Part shown: positions 22,449 through 22,565 of the stretch, one piece after another
How the letters are laid out: each line of letters opens with the position of its first letter
Numbering within the stretch: position 1 is the first letter of the stretch
Assembly (NCBI GenBank): GCA_022573605.1
Contig: JACZTQ010000013.1
Span: 1-22,565 of the forward strand
DNA from: Pseudomonadota bacterium
GTDB taxonomy: Bacteria > Pseudomonadota > Alphaproteobacteria > Rhodobacterales > Rhodobacteraceae
Direction of reading: 5' to 3'
DNA: 22,565 bases
Notes under the pieces: model-generated
What the model saw: the letters and a program-made list of their open reading frames with translations, nothing else
What the model was told of the DNA's origin: nothing
Database searches by the model: none
Program-made: the position numbers and the translations under genes

Positions 22449-22565
22449 TTAGAGGTTTTTTAATCGTTTCCGATCTATCGACACCGGAACGCGGTCGCCA
22501 AAGGGCGACGGCGAGATCTCCGGGGAGCGGTTGAGCGCCATGACGTCATCCACCAGGCTCGAGGT
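22449..22565 (-). CDS. Possible 3' end of an unidentified minus-strand gene
   Basis: On the minus strand the frame is open from the right edge (22565) to a TAA at 22449-22451, giving 38 residues that end in FGDRVPVSIDRKRLKNL. Third positions are GC-rich except for the last ten codons, consistent with a real C-terminus reaching an AT-richer intergenic stretch. The product cannot be named from so little. A plus-strand frame over the same bases is also open to the edge, so the call is tentative. Confidence 0.35.
   Translation of the reverse strand, partial: TSSLVDDVMALNRSPEISPSPFGDRVPVSIDRKRLKNL

Noticed and set aside
1..22565. CRISPR arrays, tRNA or rRNA genes, IS elements or integrases
   Set aside because: No regularly spaced repeats, tRNA-like cloverleaf, conserved rRNA sequence, transposase motif or terminal inverted repeat with target duplication was seen by reading.

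Overview
The window is GC-rich with strongly GC-biased third codon positions. It carries two palindromic repeats of types I associate with Alphaproteobacteria and other high-GC Proteobacteria. Gene content (a Liv-type ABC transporter next to a Wzx-type surface polysaccharide locus) fits a free-living or host-associated alphaproteobacterium, perhaps a Rhodospirillales relative. That placement is inference; no phylogenetic marker is present.

Layout. (1) Positions 1-3934 (+): the 3' end of a Liv/Urt-type periplasmic binding protein gene, a possible attenuating hairpin, then livH, livM, livG and livF tightly packed. (2) 3935-4992: a REP-like inverted repeat, a dienelactone hydrolase-family gene, and a second palindromic repeat. 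(3) 4993-7962: a scrambled accessory segment. A frameshifted GT4 glycosyltransferase head is fused on the minus strand to an asparagine synthase that has lost its glutaminase domain. A second diverged GT4 head lies about 1.1 kb away. Between the two heads is a relatively AT-rich island with a putative lipoprotein and a small unknown protein gene, transcribed divergently. (4) 7963-22384: the main polysaccharide locus. It holds a SAM methyltransferase (+), a GT2 glycosyltransferase and an NDP-sugar epimerase (-), then a long plus-strand run: polymerase-like membrane protein, GT4, rfbC, rfbB, rfbD, fdtA-like, fdtB-like, hexapeptide acyltransferase and wzx. A convergent GT2 (-) and a QdtF/FdtF-like sugar N-formyltransferase (+) follow. 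(5) 22449 to the end: possibly the 3' end of another minus-strand gene.

How the genes work together. RmlB would make dTDP-4-keto-6-deoxyglucose, which is then split two ways. RmlC and RmlD lead to dTDP-L-rhamnose. The FdtA/QdtA-type ketoisomerase and the PLP aminotransferase lead to a dTDP-3-amino-3,6-dideoxyhexose (Fuc3N or Qui3N). Two candidate N-acylating enzymes are present, the hexapeptide acyltransferase (acetyl) and the formyltransferase (formyl), so the final N-acyl group is open. Three intact glycosyltransferases, a Wzx-type flippase and a candidate Wzy polymerase suggest a rhamnose- and amino-sugar-containing O-antigen or exopolysaccharide. No rmlA, initiating phosphoglycosyltransferase or chain-length/export gene is visible, so the locus is either incomplete here or depends on genes elsewhere.

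The least ordinary stretch is 4993-7731 (fusion, frameshift, duplicated gene heads, AT-rich island). The most interesting chemistry is the acetyl/formyl question for the 3-amino sugar. I see no CRISPR array, tRNA, rRNA, transposase or integrase.
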